From Streptomyces anulatus (lineage in GTDB: Bacteria > Actinomycetota > Actinomycetes > Streptomycetales > Streptomycetaceae): 64,000 nt of DNA. The stretch is from the NCBI RefSeq assembly GCF_014650675.1, contig NZ_BMVK01000015.1, positions 1 to 64,000 on the forward strand, read 5' to 3'. Under the pieces are notes generated by a model that was given only the letters and a program-made list of their open reading frames with translations, had not been told where the DNA came from and ran no database searches. Numbering within the stretch: the stretch's first letter is position 1; the number at the start of each line of letters is the position of its first letter. Shown one piece after another: positions 7,642 to 16,509 of the stretch. The position numbers and the translations under genes are program-made.

Positions 7642-9681
7642 ATGGCCCGAGGCAGTGCTGCTCCGAGGCCCGGCGAGCCGGGAGTCCGTACGGAGCGGGC
7701 TGCCGATTCGGGACGGAAGGCGTCACGTATGAGCCGTTTCCTGCAGGGCGGCCGGCTGTTCGAGGACCGGACGCCCGGCGGGCCCGTACCGCGGTTGCTG
7801 ATGCGGTGGGTACGCCGTCCGCTGCTGCCCGCCGTCCGGTTGTGGCGGCGCAATCTGCAGCTCCGCGTCGTCGCGGGCACCCTGCTGATGTCGATCGGCG
7901 TTGTGCTGCTGCTCGGCTTCGTCGTCATCGGCCAGGTGCGCAACGGCCTGCTCGACGCCAAGGGCAAGGCCGCCCAGACCCAGGCCGCAGGCGGCTTCGC
8001 CGCGGCCCAGGAAAAGGCCAACGCCCCCCTCGCCCCCGAGGGGCAGGGGAGCGAACGCACCGACGGCATGACCGGCAGCACCTCCTGGCGCACCGAGCTC
8101 GTCGACCAGCTCGCCAGTGGCGGCAAGAACGCCTTCAACGTGGTGGCGCTCAGCGTCGACTCGGTGTCCGAGGGCGCGAGCAGCCGTGCCGCGCGCGGTT
8201 CGGGCAGTGTCGAGGCGTCCAGCGTCCCCGAGCGCCTGCGGCAGAACGTGAGCAAGGGGCAGGGCGCGTTCCAGACGTACTCCCTGATCCGGTACTCGTA
8301 CGGCAAGGAGTCGCAGCCGGGGCTCGTCGTCGGCAAGCGGCTCTACGACATCGATCAGCAGCCCTACGAGCTGTACTACCTCTTCCCGCTCACGCAGGAG
8401 GAGAAGTCTCTGACACTGGTCAAGACGACCCTGGCGACCGCCGGACTGTTCGTCGTCGTGCTGCTCGGGGCCATCGCCTGGTTCGTGGTGCGGCAGGTCG
8501 TCACACCGGTGCGGATGGCCGCAGGCATCGCCGAGCGGCTCTCCGCCGGCAGACTCCAGGAACGGATGAAGGTCACCGGCGAGGACGACATCGCCCGGCT
8601 CGGCGAGGCCTTCAACAAGATGGCCCAGAACCTCCAGCTGAAGATCCAGCAGCTGGAGGAGCTCTCCCGGATGCAGCGGCGCTTCGTCTCCGACGTCTCG
8701 CACGAGCTGCGCACCCCCCTCACGACCGTCCGGATGGCCGCCGACGTCATCCACGAGGCGCGTGCCGACTTCGACCCCATCACCGCGCGCTCCGCCGAGC
8801 TGCTGGGCGACCAGCTCGACCGGTTCGAGTCGCTGCTCGCCGATCTGCTGGAGATCAGCCGGTTCGACGCGGGCGCGGCGGCCCTGGAGGCCGAGCCGAT
8901 AGACCTGCGGACCGTGGTGCACCGGGTGATCGGCGGCGCCGAACCGCTCGCCGAGCGCAAGGGCACCCGGATCCTGGTCGTCGGCGACGACCAGCCGGTG
9001 ATAGCAGAGGCCGATGCCCGCCGCGTCGAACGCGTCCTGCGCAACCTCGTGGTCAACGCCGTCGAGCACGGTGAGGGCCGGGACGTCGTGGTGCGGATGG
9101 GCGTGGCACAGGGTGCAGTCGCCGTGGCCGTCCGGGACTACGGGGTCGGGCTCAAGCCCGGCGAGGCGACCCGGGTCTTCAACCGGTTCTGGCGTGCCGA
9201 CCCGGCGCGGGCCCGGACGACCGGCGGTACGGGGCTCGGCCTGTCGATCGCCGTGGAGGACGCCCGGCTGCACGGCGGCTGGCTCCAGGCGTGGGGCGAG
9301 CCGGGCGGCGGCTCCCAGTTCAGGCTGACCCTGCCACGTACGGCGGACGAGCCTCTGCGTGGTTCGCCGATACCCCTGGAACCCGAGGACTCGCGGCGCA
9401 ACCGGGGCAACCGGGAACGCGACGAGGCCGGGGCGGGTGCGTCGGACGACCACCGGCTGATGTCCGTGCCGCCCCAGCCCGGAGCCGGAGAGCGTTCGCC
9501 GCTGCCCGTGCCCGGTCGCGGGCCCGCCGTCCGCAACGGCGCCCCCTCGTCGGTGCACCCCGCAGCGCTGCCCGGCAACGGGGCACGTGTCGTGGCGCGC
9601 CCGGTCCAGGAGCGCCCCGGTGGGCGTGCGGACAGCGGCGTACAGAAATCCGACCAGGAGGACACCACACGTGGGTACTGA
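7642..9681 (+). CDS. mtrB: sensor histidine kinase MtrB
   Basis: 679 residues from ATG 7642, one base after the mtrA stop. The in-frame ATG at 7729 has a better ribosome site (GGAAGG) and would give 650. Two transmembrane helices (around 7880-7940 and 8430-8490) flank an extracytoplasmic sensor of about 170 residues. Then come HAMP, HisKA with His354 in SDVSHELRTPL, and HATPase_c with N box NAVEHGEG, DYGVGL and GTGLGLSI. A 120-residue Arg/Pro/Gly-rich C-terminal tail follows. It phosphorylates MtrA and overlaps lpqB by 11 bp. Confidence 0.96.
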   Translation: MARGSAAPRPGEPGVRTERAADSGRKASRMSRFLQGGRLFEDRTPGGPVPRLLMRWVRRPLLPAVRLWRRNLQLRVVAGTLLMSIGVVLLLGFVVIGQVRNGLLDAKGKAAQTQAAGGFAAAQEKANAPLAPEGQGSERTDGMTGSTSWRTELVDQLASGGKNAFNVVALSVDSVSEGASSRAARGSGSVEASSVPERLRQNVSKGQGAFQTYSLIRYSYGKESQPGLVVGKRLYDIDQQPYELYYLFPLTQEEKSLTLVKTTLATAGLFVVVLLGAIAWFVVRQVVTPVRMAAGIAERLSAGRLQERMKVTGEDDIARLGEAFNKMAQNLQLKIQQLEELSRMQRRFVSDVSHELRTPLTTVRMAADVIHEARADFDPITARSAELLGDQLDRFESLLADLLEISRFDAGAAALEAEPIDLRTVVHRVIGGAEPLAERKGTRILVVGDDQPVIAEADARRVERVLRNLVVNAVEHGEGRDVVVRMGVAQGAVAVAVRDYGVGLKPGEATRVFNRFWRADPARARTTGGTGLGLSIAVEDARLHGGWLQAWGEPGGGSQFRLTLPRTADEPLRGSPIPLEPEDSRRNRGNRERDEAGAGASDDHRLMSVPPQPGAGERSPLPVPGRGPAVRNGAPSSVHPAALPGNGARVVARPVQERPGGRADSGVQKSDQEDTTRGY

Positions 9682-11545
9682 CCGCCGTCCGGGCGGCCGA
9701 GGGCGGGCGGTGCGGGTGTCCGCGCTGCTGGGCTGCGGCATCGTCGTGCTGGCCGGCTGCGGCTCGATGCCGGTGACCGGGGACGTCAAGGCGGTCGACG
9801 CCTCACAGCCCGGCGACTCCCAGGTGCAGGTGTACGCGGTGGCGCCCCGGGAAGGCGCGCCGCCCAGCGAGATCGTCGACGGCTTCCTGGAGTCGATGAC
9901 CAGTGATGACCCCGCGTTCGCGACCACGCGGAAGTATCTGAGCGCCGACGCCCGGCGTACCTGGCAGCCGGGCGGGGGCACCACGGTGCTCGCCCAGGCC
10001 CCCACGCGCAGCGGCCCCCTGCTCCACGACGGGGACAACCGGGCCACCCGGGACAAGGCGACGACCTACACGCTCACCGGCGAGAAGGTGGCCGCGGTCG
10101 ACGCCCAGAGCTCCTACCGTCCGCTCGCGCCCACCGACTACTCCCAGACCCTGCACCTGGTGCTGGAGAAGGGGGCGGACGGGAAGCAGGAATGGCGCAT
10201 CGACGTCGTGCCGGACGGCCTGGTCCTCGGGCAGTCCGACTTCAAGCGGCTCTACCGCCCCGTGAACAAGTACTACTTCGCCACCGGACGTGCGAACGGG
10301 CAGTCGACGCTCGTCGCGGACCCCGTCTACGTACGCAGCCGTACGGACCCGGTCACGCGCATGGACACCGCTACGCAGACCGTCCGGACGCTGCTCGCCG
10401 GGCCGACGAACTGGCTGCGGCCCGTGGTCGACTCCCGTTTCCCGACGGGGACCGCCCTGCGCAAGGGCGTCATCGCGCTGCCGCAGGACGACCAGAACGT
10501 GCTGAAGGTGCCGCTCAACGACAAGGCCGACAAGGCGAGCCCCAGTGCCTGCCGGATGATGGCCGCACAGGTGCTGTTCACCCTCGGGGACCTGACCTCG
10601 GCGCGGGTCGAGCGGGTGGAGCTGGAGGGCGGCGAGGGCCAGCTCTGTGCGCTGGACGCCGACGACGCACCGGAATTCTCCGCCGACCACGGCTCCGACG
10701 GGGACGACAGCCAGTACTTCATCAACGACAAGGGCCAGGTGGAGCAGATCCCCGGCGCCACCGACGGCACCGGAACGCCCGAGCCCGTGATGGGCCCGCT
10801 CGGTTCGGGCACCGTCCCGATGGGCTCCGTCGGGGTGGCCCGGGACGAACAACGGGCCGCCGCGGTCTCCTCCCACGGACAGCACCTCTACGTGTCGTCC
10901 CTGGAGACGGAGGGCGAGCTGACCGACCCCCTCGTCAGCAGCAAGGCGAAGAAGGCCGCCGACCGGCTGTCGTCGCCGAGCTGGGACGGCCGAGGCGACC
11001 TGTGGGTCGCCGACCGCGATCCGGCCGGTCCCCGGCTGCTGCGGCTCACCGGGGGTACGGGCGAGCCGCAGGAGGTCCGGGTGCCGGGTCTCGACGGCGC
11101 CCGGATCGAGGAGCTGCGGATGTCCGCGGACGGGGTGCGGATCGCTCTGCTGCTGACGAAGGACGGCCGTACGACGCTGAACATCGGCCGGGTCGAGCGC
11201 CGGGGGTCCTCCGTGGCGCCCGAGATCTCGGTCGAGGACCTGCGCCAGGCCGCACCGCAGCTCACGGACGTGACGGCCATCTCCTGGTCCGGACGCAGCC
11301 GGCTGGTGGTCGTCGGCAAGGAGGAGGGCGGGGTCCAGCAGGTGCGTTACGTGCAGGCGGACGGCTCCACGTCGGCCTCGGGGTCCTTGCCAGGGGTGAA
11401 CCAGGTCCAGTCGGTCGCCGCGGCGGACGACGAGCTGCTTCCGCTGATGGCGGAGACCGTCGGCGACGGCATAGTGAAGCTCTCGCCGGGGGACAACTGG
11501 CAGACGGTTCTCAAACAGGGCACGTCGTTGGTCTATCCCGGCTGA
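9671..11545 (+). CDS. lpqB: lipoprotein LpqB
   Basis: 624 residues from a GTG at 9671 preceded by AGGAGG; it overlaps the end of mtrB by 11 bp. A signal peptide with lipobox LAGC places it on the outer face of the membrane. An N-terminal GerMN domain (around residues 60-330) is followed by the LpqB beta-propeller-like domain. In actinobacteria LpqB interacts with the MtrB sensor domain and modulates MtrAB signalling. The conserved mtrA-mtrB-lpqB order supports the call. Confidence 0.96.
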   Translation: MGTDRRPGGRGRAVRVSALLGCGIVVLAGCGSMPVTGDVKAVDASQPGDSQVQVYAVAPREGAPPSEIVDGFLESMTSDDPAFATTRKYLSADARRTWQPGGGTTVLAQAPTRSGPLLHDGDNRATRDKATTYTLTGEKVAAVDAQSSYRPLAPTDYSQTLHLVLEKGADGKQEWRIDVVPDGLVLGQSDFKRLYRPVNKYYFATGRANGQSTLVADPVYVRSRTDPVTRMDTATQTVRTLLAGPTNWLRPVVDSRFPTGTALRKGVIALPQDDQNVLKVPLNDKADKASPSACRMMAAQVLFTLGDLTSARVERVELEGGEGQLCALDADDAPEFSADHGSDGDDSQYFINDKGQVEQIPGATDGTGTPEPVMGPLGSGTVPMGSVGVARDEQRAAAVSSHGQHLYVSSLETEGELTDPLVSSKAKKAADRLSSPSWDGRGDLWVADRDPAGPRLLRLTGGTGEPQEVRVPGLDGARIEELRMSADGVRIALLLTKDGRTTLNIGRVERRGSSVAPEISVEDLRQAAPQLTDVTAISWSGRSRLVVVGKEEGGVQQVRYVQADGSTSASGSLPGVNQVQSVAAADDELLPLMAETVGDGIVKLSPGDNWQTVLKQGTSLVYPG

Positions 11546-11582
11546 TCCGGTGGCCGGCCGGTGCTCCACCGGACACCCGAGG

Positions 11583-11624
11583 TTTTCCCCAGGGGGTTTT
11601 CCTCAAGGGGTTTTCCACAGGGGT
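11583..11624 (+). repeat. three tandem 14-bp repeats (TTTTCCNCA-GGGG)
   Basis: Three perfectly spaced units start at 11583, 11597 and 11611: TTTTCCCCA, TTTTCCTCA and TTTTCCACA, each followed by a G-run. They lie in the 113-bp gap between lpqB and the ComF gene. TTTTCCACA differs by one base from the streptomycete DnaA-box consensus TTGTCCACA. Confidence 0.75.
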
Positions 11625-11658
11625 GGTCCGGTTCCGGCGGTCCCGGCACTGTGGGGTC

Positions 11659-12441
11659 ATGCGGAACGCGTGGCGGGCGTGGCAGGAACTGTCCGGTCTG
11701 CTTCTGCCGGTGGCCTGCGCCGGCTGCGGCAGGCCGCGCACCGAGCTGTGCACGGCCTGCGGGGCCGCGTTGCACGGTGCGCCCGCCCGCCTGGTCCGGC
11801 CCTCGCCCCGGCCCCCCGGGCTTCCGGCGGTGTACGCGGCCGCGCCGTACGAGAACGCCGTACGCGCGGTTCTGCTGGCCCACAAGGAGCGAGGGGCACT
11901 GGGGCTGGCCGGGGTGCTCGGACGGGCCCTGGCGGGTTGTGTACGGGCCGGGGCGGGGCGGCCGGGCGATGCGGGTCCCCTGCTGCTGGTCCCCGTGCCC
12001 TCCGCGCGTTCCTCTACTGCGGCGCGTGGCCATGACCCGGTGCGCAGGATCGCCGCCGCGGCCGCGCGGGACCTCCGGCGCGCGGGCCTGCCGGCCCAGG
12101 TCCTTCCGCTGCTGAGGCAGCGGCGCGCGGTCGCCGACCAGTCGGGTCTCGGGGCGCGGCAGCGGCGGGCGAATCTGGCCGGTGCGCTGGAGCTCACGGC
12201 AGGGGGAGGGCGACTCCTCCGGCACGGGCTTCCCCGGCACGAACTCCACCGGCACGGGCTTCTCCGGCTCGGCAGGGTGATCCTGGTCGACGACCTGTTG
12301 ACGACCGGATCGACGCTGGCGGAGGCGGCTCGGGCCGTCGGCGAGGCGGGCGGCGTCGGTCGGGAGTCCTCCGTGCACGGAGTGTGTTGGGCGGCGGTCG
12401 TCGCAGCCTCTCCCACCGCCTTCGAAATAAACCGGAACTGA
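11659..12441 (+). CDS. ComF family phosphoribosyltransferase-like protein
   Basis: 260 residues. An N-terminal zinc finger (CAGCGRPRTELCTACG) and a C-terminal type I phosphoribosyltransferase fold with the PRPP-binding motif VILVDDLLTTGSTL define the ComF/GntX family. A family link to natural competence or DNA uptake is known in other bacteria; the role in streptomycetes is not established. Just before the PRPP motif is an Arg/His/Gly/Leu-rich insert encoded by a short tandem repeat (12219-12277). It follows lpqB with a 113-bp gap. Confidence 0.88.
   Translation: MRNAWRAWQELSGLLLPVACAGCGRPRTELCTACGAALHGAPARLVRPSPRPPGLPAVYAAAPYENAVRAVLLAHKERGALGLAGVLGRALAGCVRAGAGRPGDAGPLLLVPVPSARSSTAARGHDPVRRIAAAAARDLRRAGLPAQVLPLLRQRRAVADQSGLGARQRRANLAGALELTAGGGRLLRHGLPRHELHRHGLLRLGRVILVDDLLTTGSTLAEAARAVGEAGGVGRESSVHGVCWAAVVAASPTAFEINRN
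12219..12277 (+). repeat. 15-bp tandem repeat inside the ComF gene
   Basis: About four copies of a CCGGCACGGGCTTCT-like unit, encoding RHGLP-RHELH-RHGLL-RLG. The unit length is a multiple of three, so copy-number change keeps the frame. Confidence 0.7.
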
Positions 12442-12479
12442 CCGAGAACCCGCATCGTTGCAGGTAATGAGAGGGCAAT

Positions 12480-12750
12480 ACCCCCTGAACGGAGGTACGT
12501 GCCAGTAGCGGGTGCCGAGACCCTGGTGTGCAGGCTATGTTCGGTTGTGAGGAACGGTGAATGCCGGACCTCGATGAATGCACCATCAGGTTTCGGGCAG
12601 GTAACTCACCGGTAGGAGAAGCACGCAAGTCGGTGGGGTTGCGACCCTCCCGACGGGGGAGGAGGAGGCGAAAGCCACCGAGTCCGAGGCCCTGGTGATC
12701 TCCGGGGCCTGGTGCAAAAGGGAGATGCTCCGCCGCTGAGCGGGGCGATC
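12480..12750 (+). ncRNA. candidate raiA-type structured RNA upstream of hpf
   Basis: The 326-bp gap before hpf is rich in nested pairing. CGGTGG (12631-12636) pairs with CCACCG (12675-12680), enclosing the hairpin CCTCCC/GGGAGG (12646-12662). AGGCCC (12687-12692) pairs with GGGCCT (12705-12710), and GCTCCGC (12727-12733) with GCGGGGC (12740-12746). GGTG/CACC pairs at 12556-12584. A large conserved RNA named raiA is known upstream of raiA/hpf genes in Firmicutes and Actinobacteria. Position and structure fit, but I could not run the covariance model, and the ends are approximate. Confidence 0.6.
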
Positions 12751-12767
12751 CGGGAACGGAGTTCTGC

Positions 12768-13457
12768 GTGGACATCGTCGTCAAGGGCCGCAAGACCGAG
12801 GTGCCCGAGCGGTTCCGCAAGCACGTGGCCGAGAAGCTGAAGCTGGACAAGATCCAGAAGTTCGACGGCAAGGTGATCAGCCTCGACGTCGAGGTGTCCA
12901 AGGAGCCGAATCCCCGTCAGGCCGACCGTTCCGACCGGGTGGAGATCACGCTCCGCTCCCGGGGACCGGTCATCCGGGCGGAAGCGGCGGCGGGCGACCC
13001 TTACGCAGCGCTCGACCTGGCCACCGGAAAGCTGGAGGCCCGGCTGCGCAAGCAGCACGACAAGCGCTACAGCCGCCGTGGCAACGGCCGTCTGTCTGCT
13101 GCCGAGGTCGGGGACGTGGTCCCCGGCGTCGCTTCGTTCGACGAGGACGGTGAGCTGGTCGGCGACCAGCCGTCAGAGCCCGTCCCCACCACGAAGATCG
13201 GCTCGCTCGAAGTACAGGGCGAAGGGCCGCTCGTGATGCGCGAGAAGACCCACACCGCCGCACCGATGTCGCTCGACCAGGCGCTCTACGAGATGGAACT
13301 GGTCGGCCACGACTTCTACTTGTTCGTCGACTCCGAGACGAAGGAGCCCAGCGTCGTCTACCGGCGACACGCCTACGACTACGGCGTCATCCACCTGAGG
13401 ACCGACCCGCTCGCCGCGGACGAAGCAGGCGGCGCGGGCGGTGCGCTCGGCGGCTGA
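12768..13457 (+). CDS. hpf: long-form ribosome hibernation-promoting factor
   Basis: 229 residues from a GTG at 12768. The N-terminal S30AE/RaiA domain (about residues 1-105, starting [19 protein letters not shown]) binds the 30S decoding region. A linker and a C-terminal dimerisation domain (about 170-220, [19 protein letters not shown]) follow; together they drive 100S ribosome dimers in stationary phase. The length is right for long HPF. It is preceded by a structured leader and followed by a strong terminator, so it is likely its own transcription unit. Confidence 0.95.
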   Translation: MDIVVKGRKTEVPERFRKHVAEKLKLDKIQKFDGKVISLDVEVSKEPNPRQADRSDRVEITLRSRGPVIRAEAAAGDPYAALDLATGKLEARLRKQHDKRYSRRGNGRLSAAEVGDVVPGVASFDEDGELVGDQPSEPVPTTKIGSLEVQGEGPLVMREKTHTAAPMSLDQALYEMELVGHDFYLFVDSETKEPSVVYRRHAYDYGVIHLRTDPLAADEAGGAGGALGG

Positions 13458-13469
13458 GACCGCGTCGTC

Positions 13470-13508
13470 GGGTGCCCCCGGGGCGTTTTCGCGCCACCGG
13501 GGGCACCC
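13470..13508 (+). terminator. terminator after hpf
   Basis: 12-bp perfect arms (GGGTGCCCCCGG at 13470-13481 and its complement at 13497-13508) with an inner GGCG/CGCC pairing around TTTT. It starts 13 bases after the hpf stop. Confidence 0.85.
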
Positions 13509-13639
13509 GCGCACGGGCACAGGGCCACCGTGCCGGGGGCCGGGCATGGAATCATGGCGGCCCGAGCCAATCGGTGTTCCGCGAAGTGCCGTTGGCGAAC
13601 GACCGACACTTCAGGCCGTGGCCTTCAGGGGGAGGAACG

Positions 13640-14392
13640 ATGGCGGACACCTTCGGTCCCGTGCGCGATGCGAATGACTCCGACGACGCCGGTGCGTACA
13701 CCGGCACCGGAGCGGACGGCACTTCGCGCAAGGAGCCCATCAGGGTCCTCGTGGTCGACGACCACGCGCTCTTCCGCAGGGGTCTGGAGATCGTCCTCGC
13801 CCAGGAGGAGGACATCCAGGTCGTCGGCGAGGCCGGGGACGGCTCCGAGGCGGTCGACAAGGCCGCCGACCTGTTGCCCGACATCGTTCTGATGGATGTC
13901 CGGATGCCCAAGCGCGGCGGTATCGAGGCCTGCACCGCCATCAAGGAGGTGGCCCCCAGCGCGAAGATCATCATGCTGACGATCAGCGATGAGGAAGCCG
14001 ACCTCTACGAGGCGATCAAGGCGGGCGCGACCGGATACCTCCTCAAGGAGATCTCCACCGACGAGGTCGCCACGGCCATTCGCGCGGTCGCCGACGGACA
14101 GTCCCAGATCAGCCCCTCCATGGCCTCCAAGCTGCTCACCGAGTTCAAATCGATGATCCAGCGCACCGACGAGCGGCGGCTCGTTCCGGCGCCCCGGCTC
14201 ACCGAACGCGAGCTGGAAGTGCTGAAGCTCGTGGCGACCGGCATGAACAACCGGGATATCGCCAAGGAGCTGTTCATTTCCGAGAACACGGTGAAGAACC
14301 ACGTCCGCAATATCCTGGAGAAACTGCAGCTGCACTCCCGGATGGAAGCCGTGGTCTATGCCATGCGGGAGAAGATCCTGGAGATCAGGTAG
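13640..14392 (+). CDS. NarL/LuxR-type response regulator (orphan)
   Basis: 250 residues from ATG 13640 with a GGGGGAGGA ribosome site. A 32-residue polar N-terminal extension precedes the receiver domain; the phosphoacceptor is Asp86 in [13 protein letters not shown]. The C-terminal LuxR helix-turn-helix includes [22 protein letters not shown] and [15 protein letters not shown]. No histidine kinase gene is adjacent, so its partner, if any, lies elsewhere. It is convergent with the glycosylase gene, with a 13-bp gap. Confidence 0.93.
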   Translation: MADTFGPVRDANDSDDAGAYTGTGADGTSRKEPIRVLVVDDHALFRRGLEIVLAQEEDIQVVGEAGDGSEAVDKAADLLPDIVLMDVRMPKRGGIEACTAIKEVAPSAKIIMLTISDEEADLYEAIKAGATGYLLKEISTDEVATAIRAVADGQSQISPSMASKLLTEFKSMIQRTDERRLVPAPRLTERELEVLKLVATGMNNRDIAKELFISENTVKNHVRNILEKLQLHSRMEAVVYAMREKILEIR

Positions 14393-14405
14393 TGGTCGGT
14401 CCCGG

Positions 14406-15593
14406 TCAGCGGTAGGCGCGCTGGAGCGCGTGGCCGATCTCCGTCCTGAGCGGCTCGCGCAGCTCCGGGGCGTCCACCCGGTCCACCCGGATGTCCGTGC
14501 AGCCCACCCAGGCCGCCGCCTCCACCAGGGCCTCGGCCATCGGGGCCACCGCCTTCGGGCCGGCCAGCGACGCCTGCCGGGCGACCAGCGTGGTGCCCTC
14601 GCGTGCGGGGTCGACCCGGCCCTGGAGCTTCCCGCCCGCCAGCAACGGCATCGCGAAGTAGCCGTGGATCCGCTTCTGCTTGGGCACGTAGGCCTCCAGC
14701 CGATGCGTGAAGTCGAAGATCCGCTCCGTGCGCGCCCGCTCCCAGATCAGGGAGTCGAACGGAGACAGCAGCGTCGTACGGTGGCGTCCGCGCGGCTCCT
14801 TGGCGAGTGCCTCCGGGTCCGCCCAGGCGGGCTTCGCCCAGCCCTCCACCACGACCGGGACCAGCCCCGAGTCCGCCACCACGGCGTCGAACTCCTCGCC
14901 TTTCAGCCGGTGGTAGTCCGCGATGTCGCTGCGGGTGCCGACGCCCAGGGACCTGCCCGCCAGCGCCACCAGCCGCCGCCGGCACTCGGCGTCGCTCAGA
15001 TCGTCGTGCAGCAGCGCATCCGGAATGGCCCGCTCGGCCAGGTCGTAGACCCGCTTCCAGCCGCGCCGCTCGGTGCACACCACCTCGCCGTACATCAGGG
15101 CCCGCTCGACGGCGACCTTGGACGCCGACCAGTCCCACCACTCGCCGCCGTTCTTCGCGCCGCCCAGCTCGGTCGCCGTCAGCGGGCCCTCGTCGCGCAG
15201 CTGCTTGATCACGGTGTCGTACGAACCGTCGGGCAGATCGTGGCCCCAGTGCGGGCGGGAGCGGTAGGCGCGGCGGCGGAACGCGAAGTGCGGCCACTCC
15301 TCGACGGGCAGAATGCACGCCGCGTGCGACCAGTACTCGAAGGTCCGGCCGCCCGACCAGTAGGCGTCCTCCACCGTCCGGCGGCTCACCGGGCCCAGCC
15401 GGGCGTAGGGGATCAGCTCGTGCGAGCGGGCCAGCACCGAGATCGTGTCCAGCTGGACCGCGCCGAGGTGCCGCAGCACTCCCGGCACCCCCGCCCGGCG
15501 GTCCGGAGCCCCCAGGAAGCCCTGGGCGCGCAGCGCGATGCGGCGGGCCTGGTCGGCGGAGAGTTCGACTGCGGGAGGAGGCACAGGCGTCAT
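14406..15593 (-). CDS. winged-helix DNA glycosylase, AlkX/YcaQ-like
   Basis: 395 residues, full length for the AlkZ-like (HTH_42, DUF1006) superfamily. Characterised members excise bulky alkyl adducts or unhook interstrand crosslinks. The catalytic motif is QxQ in AlkZ proteins that protect antibiotic producers and QxD in the YcaQ/AlkX branch. Here residues 47-49 read QLD, placing it in the AlkX branch. Other family landmarks are RTVEDAYW, FEYWSHAACILPVEEWP and a late winged-helix region. It is probably a housekeeping crosslink-repair enzyme. Confidence 0.88.
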   Translation of the reverse strand: MTPVPPPAVELSADQARRIALRAQGFLGAPDRRAGVPGVLRHLGAVQLDTISVLARSHELIPYARLGPVSRRTVEDAYWSGGRTFEYWSHAACILPVEEWPHFAFRRRAYRSRPHWGHDLPDGSYDTVIKQLRDEGPLTATELGGAKNGGEWWDWSASKVAVERALMYGEVVCTERRGWKRVYDLAERAIPDALLHDDLSDAECRRRLVALAGRSLGVGTRSDIADYHRLKGEEFDAVVADSGLVPVVVEGWAKPAWADPEALAKEPRGRHRTTLLSPFDSLIWERARTERIFDFTHRLEAYVPKQKRIHGYFAMPLLAGGKLQGRVDPAREGTTLVARQASLAGPKAVAPMAEALVEAAAWVGCTDIRVDRVDAPELREPLRTEIGHALQRAYR

Positions 15594-15657
15594 ACGTCGA
15601 ACCCTAGACGGCGCCGCTGACAGTCCTGCCCCGCATGCCGTACGCGGAGCACGCGGG

Positions 15658-16269
15658 TCAGCGTCCGGGGTCCGGGGCGCCGCCGGGCCTCGGGGACCGC
15701 CGCTCGGGGACGTACGGGTGGGCGCCCGCTAGCCCCAGGTCGGACGGGAGCAGGGCCGCCGTCCAGGCGTCGCGCCGCACCCCCTTGTTGAGCAGCCCGG
15801 ACCGCTGGTCGCCCTCCAGCCGGAACCCCGCCCGCAGGGCGACGGCCCGCGAGGCCAGGTTGCCGATCTCGGCCCGCCACTCCAGCCGGTCCGCCCCGAG
15901 GGAGGAGAAGGCCCAGCGGGCGGAGCCGAGCACCGCCTCGGTGACGTATCCGCGGCCCCGGTGCTCCCTGGTGCTCCAGTAGCCCACCTCGTACGTCCCC
16001 GGCCGGCTGCGGCGGTCGATGCCGAGCGCACCGACGAGCGCCCCGGTCTCCCGCAGGACCAGGGCGAAGCCGTAGGCGGAGTCGTCCTGCCAGCCCGCCG
16101 GGCAGAGCTTCGTGGTGAACAGCTCCGCGTCGGTGAGGCGGTACGGGGAAGGGATCACCGTCCAGCGCTGGATGTCCGGGTCCTGGCAGGCGGCGTGCAC
16201 CGGGTAGGTGTCCTGCGGGCCGAAGGGCCGCAGGAACAGTCGTTCCGTGGTGAGAGTGATCGGCTCCAT
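15658..16269 (-). CDS. GNAT family N-acetyltransferase (RimJ/RimL type)
   Basis: 203 residues from the ATG at 16269 ([16 protein letters not shown]), the standard RimJ/RimL-type beginning; longer in-frame readings lack support. The acetyl-CoA loop appears in [21 protein letters not shown], and the family's [17 protein letters not shown] follows. The likely reaction is transfer of acetyl from acetyl-CoA to an amino group; the substrate is unknown. It is divergent from secA, with 240 bp between the two starts. Confidence 0.92.
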   Translation of the reverse strand: MEPITLTTERLFLRPFGPQDTYPVHAACQDPDIQRWTVIPSPYRLTDAELFTTKLCPAGWQDDSAYGFALVLRETGALVGALGIDRRSRPGTYEVGYWSTREHRGRGYVTEAVLGSARWAFSSLGADRLEWRAEIGNLASRAVALRAGFRLEGDQRSGLLNKGVRRDAWTAALLPSDLGLAGAHPYVPERRSPRPGGAPDPGR

Positions 16270-16509
16270 GGACCGATTCTCGTGAGCCCGCTTCCCCGAT
16301 GCGAGCACTTTTGGGGCTTCCCGGCACCTTCCGTGCGTTTGGACCGTTGTCCTATAAGGGTGCGGCGAGGTCCACGCGACGGCAGCCCTCCCGACGCGGT
16401 GGTGTCCTCGCTTACGATGGCCGTTGCGGTGGGGCCCACCTGCCGTGCCCGCGCCAGAGTCCATTACACGACCCAGTGCCAGGCCCGACCGGCAAGGAGA
16501 CCAGCCTCA

